Assembly (NCBI RefSeq): GCF_014842925.1
Contig: NZ_JACYXJ010000004.1
Span: 530,251 to 594,250, forward strand
Direction: 5' to 3'
Length of the DNA: 64,000 nucleotides
From: Roseibium polysiphoniae
GTDB taxonomy: Bacteria; Pseudomonadota; Alphaproteobacteria; Rhizobiales; Stappiaceae
Shown here: positions 63,811 to 64,000 of the stretch, one piece after another
Layout of the letters: every line of letters starts with the position of its first letter
Position numbering within the stretch: position 1 is the stretch's first letter
Translations under genes and position numbers: made by a program
Notes under the pieces: generated by a model
Seen by the model: only the letters and a program-made list of their open reading frames with translations
The model's database searches: none
What the model was told of the DNA's origin: nothing

Positions 63811-64000
63811 TGACCTGCCACTGAACTTTCATCCAGCTGCGACTTGAGCCCGATTGGTGCTTACGCCATTCGACGCAGGTAGAGCAATCGCCCGTCGCGC
63901 GGAGCTGTCAGATCGCGTAGCGGGTCGGGCGATTGCGGTGGTCAGGGTCCGGGCGTATTCGGCCGGGGTCTGATAGTCCAACGCCGAGTGTGGGCGTTGG
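63811..64000 (-). mobile_element. Terminus of an IS3-family insertion sequence
   Basis: The inner end encodes an IS3-type transposase tail. The likely terminal repeat begins at 63811 with TGACCTGCCACTGAAC, which keeps the TG...CA rule of the family. The rest of the element lies beyond the window, so completeness cannot be judged. Confidence 0.75.
63829..64000 (-). CDS. IS3-family transposase OrfB, C-terminal fragment
   Basis: The last 56 codons and the stop of an integrase-type transposase. The reading begins QRPHSALDYQTPAEYARTL, the usual end of the IS3 OrfB catalytic domain (RPH-SAL-Y-TP-EY), then a variable tail to a TGA at 63829. The upstream part, including most of the DDE catalytic site, is outside the window. 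Confidence 0.85.
   Translation of the reverse strand, partial: QRPHSALDYQTPAEYARTLTTAIARPATRSDSSARRAIALPASNGVSTNRAQVAAG

Noticed and set aside
63647..63832. A 61-residue minus-strand frame starting inside the IS end
   Set aside because: It starts in the terminal repeat just after the transposase stop, without a ribosome site or family likeness.

Overview
The window looks like the chromosome of a moderately GC-rich, motile, heterotrophic alphaproteobacterium, probably marine. The grounds are the catabolic set (taurine, histidine, betaine-type methylated amines), several high-affinity ABC and TRAP uptake systems, regulator families typical of the class (GlxA/AraC, MocR, XRE-cupin), and very acidic secreted proteins. 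No rRNA or tRNA gene was seen, and I do not assign a genus.

Layout. (1) 1-7.7 kb: the 3' part of a fused TRAP permease gene and a cupin gene converge on a five-gene leftward operon (solute-binding protein, two permeases, ATPase, FAH-family enzyme). A divergent GntR regulator has a clear operator in front of it. (2) 7.7-17.7 kb: late flagellar genes, all leftward: flgL, flgK, an flgN-like gene, a small coiled-coil gene, flgE, flgD, a small unknown gene, fliS, fliD, fliC and an ECF sigma gene. No basal-body gene is present. (3) 18.2-26.7 kb: a signalling island with an H-NOX gas sensor and its histidine kinase, a PhnD-like binding protein and a second kinase, and three response regulators (REC-PAS-LuxR, REC-HDOD, REC with a degenerate HD-GYP domain). 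(4) 27.0-43.1 kb: soxBDAG, a GlxA-type regulator, an XRE-cupin regulator, glxBCD, glnT, purU, a LysR regulator and a dimethylglycine-dehydrogenase-like gene. Together these oxidise N-methyl groups to folate-bound C1 units and formate, acting on sarcosine or N-methylglutamate. (5) 43.4-50.6 kb: a TauE-type exporter, tauABC, tpa and tauR. (6) 50.6-61.2 kb: a complete histidine-degradation locus (hutIHGU plus ABC uptake, with divergent hutF-hutC). (7) 61.2-64 kb: a degraded end with a nonsense-interrupted BTAD/hydrolase gene and the terminus of an IS3-family element.

The most interesting system is region 3. An almost identical 16-bp palindrome, ATCCCCAAATGGGGAT (read on the gene strand), stands before three separate operons there: H-NOX/kinase, REC-HDOD/REC-HD-GYP-like, and PhnD-like/kinase. 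The three operons therefore look like one regulon, probably controlled by the LuxR-type response regulator encoded among them. The two kinases have nearly the same phosphoacceptor motif, so a haem gas sensor and a periplasmic ligand sensor may feed the same regulators. A degenerate HD-GYP regulator beside H-NOX recalls the HnoD branch of the Shewanella/Vibrio nitric-oxide network, but the binding-protein branch and the shared operator suggest a different circuit.

Two other patterns stand out. The exported flagellar proteins are almost free of lysine and arginine (FlgD has no Lys and one Arg in 228 residues). Four genes for abundant proteins (three ABC binding proteins and flagellin) are each followed inside their operon by a strong stem-loop without a U-tract, whereas the PhnD-like gene, which overlaps its kinase, has none.
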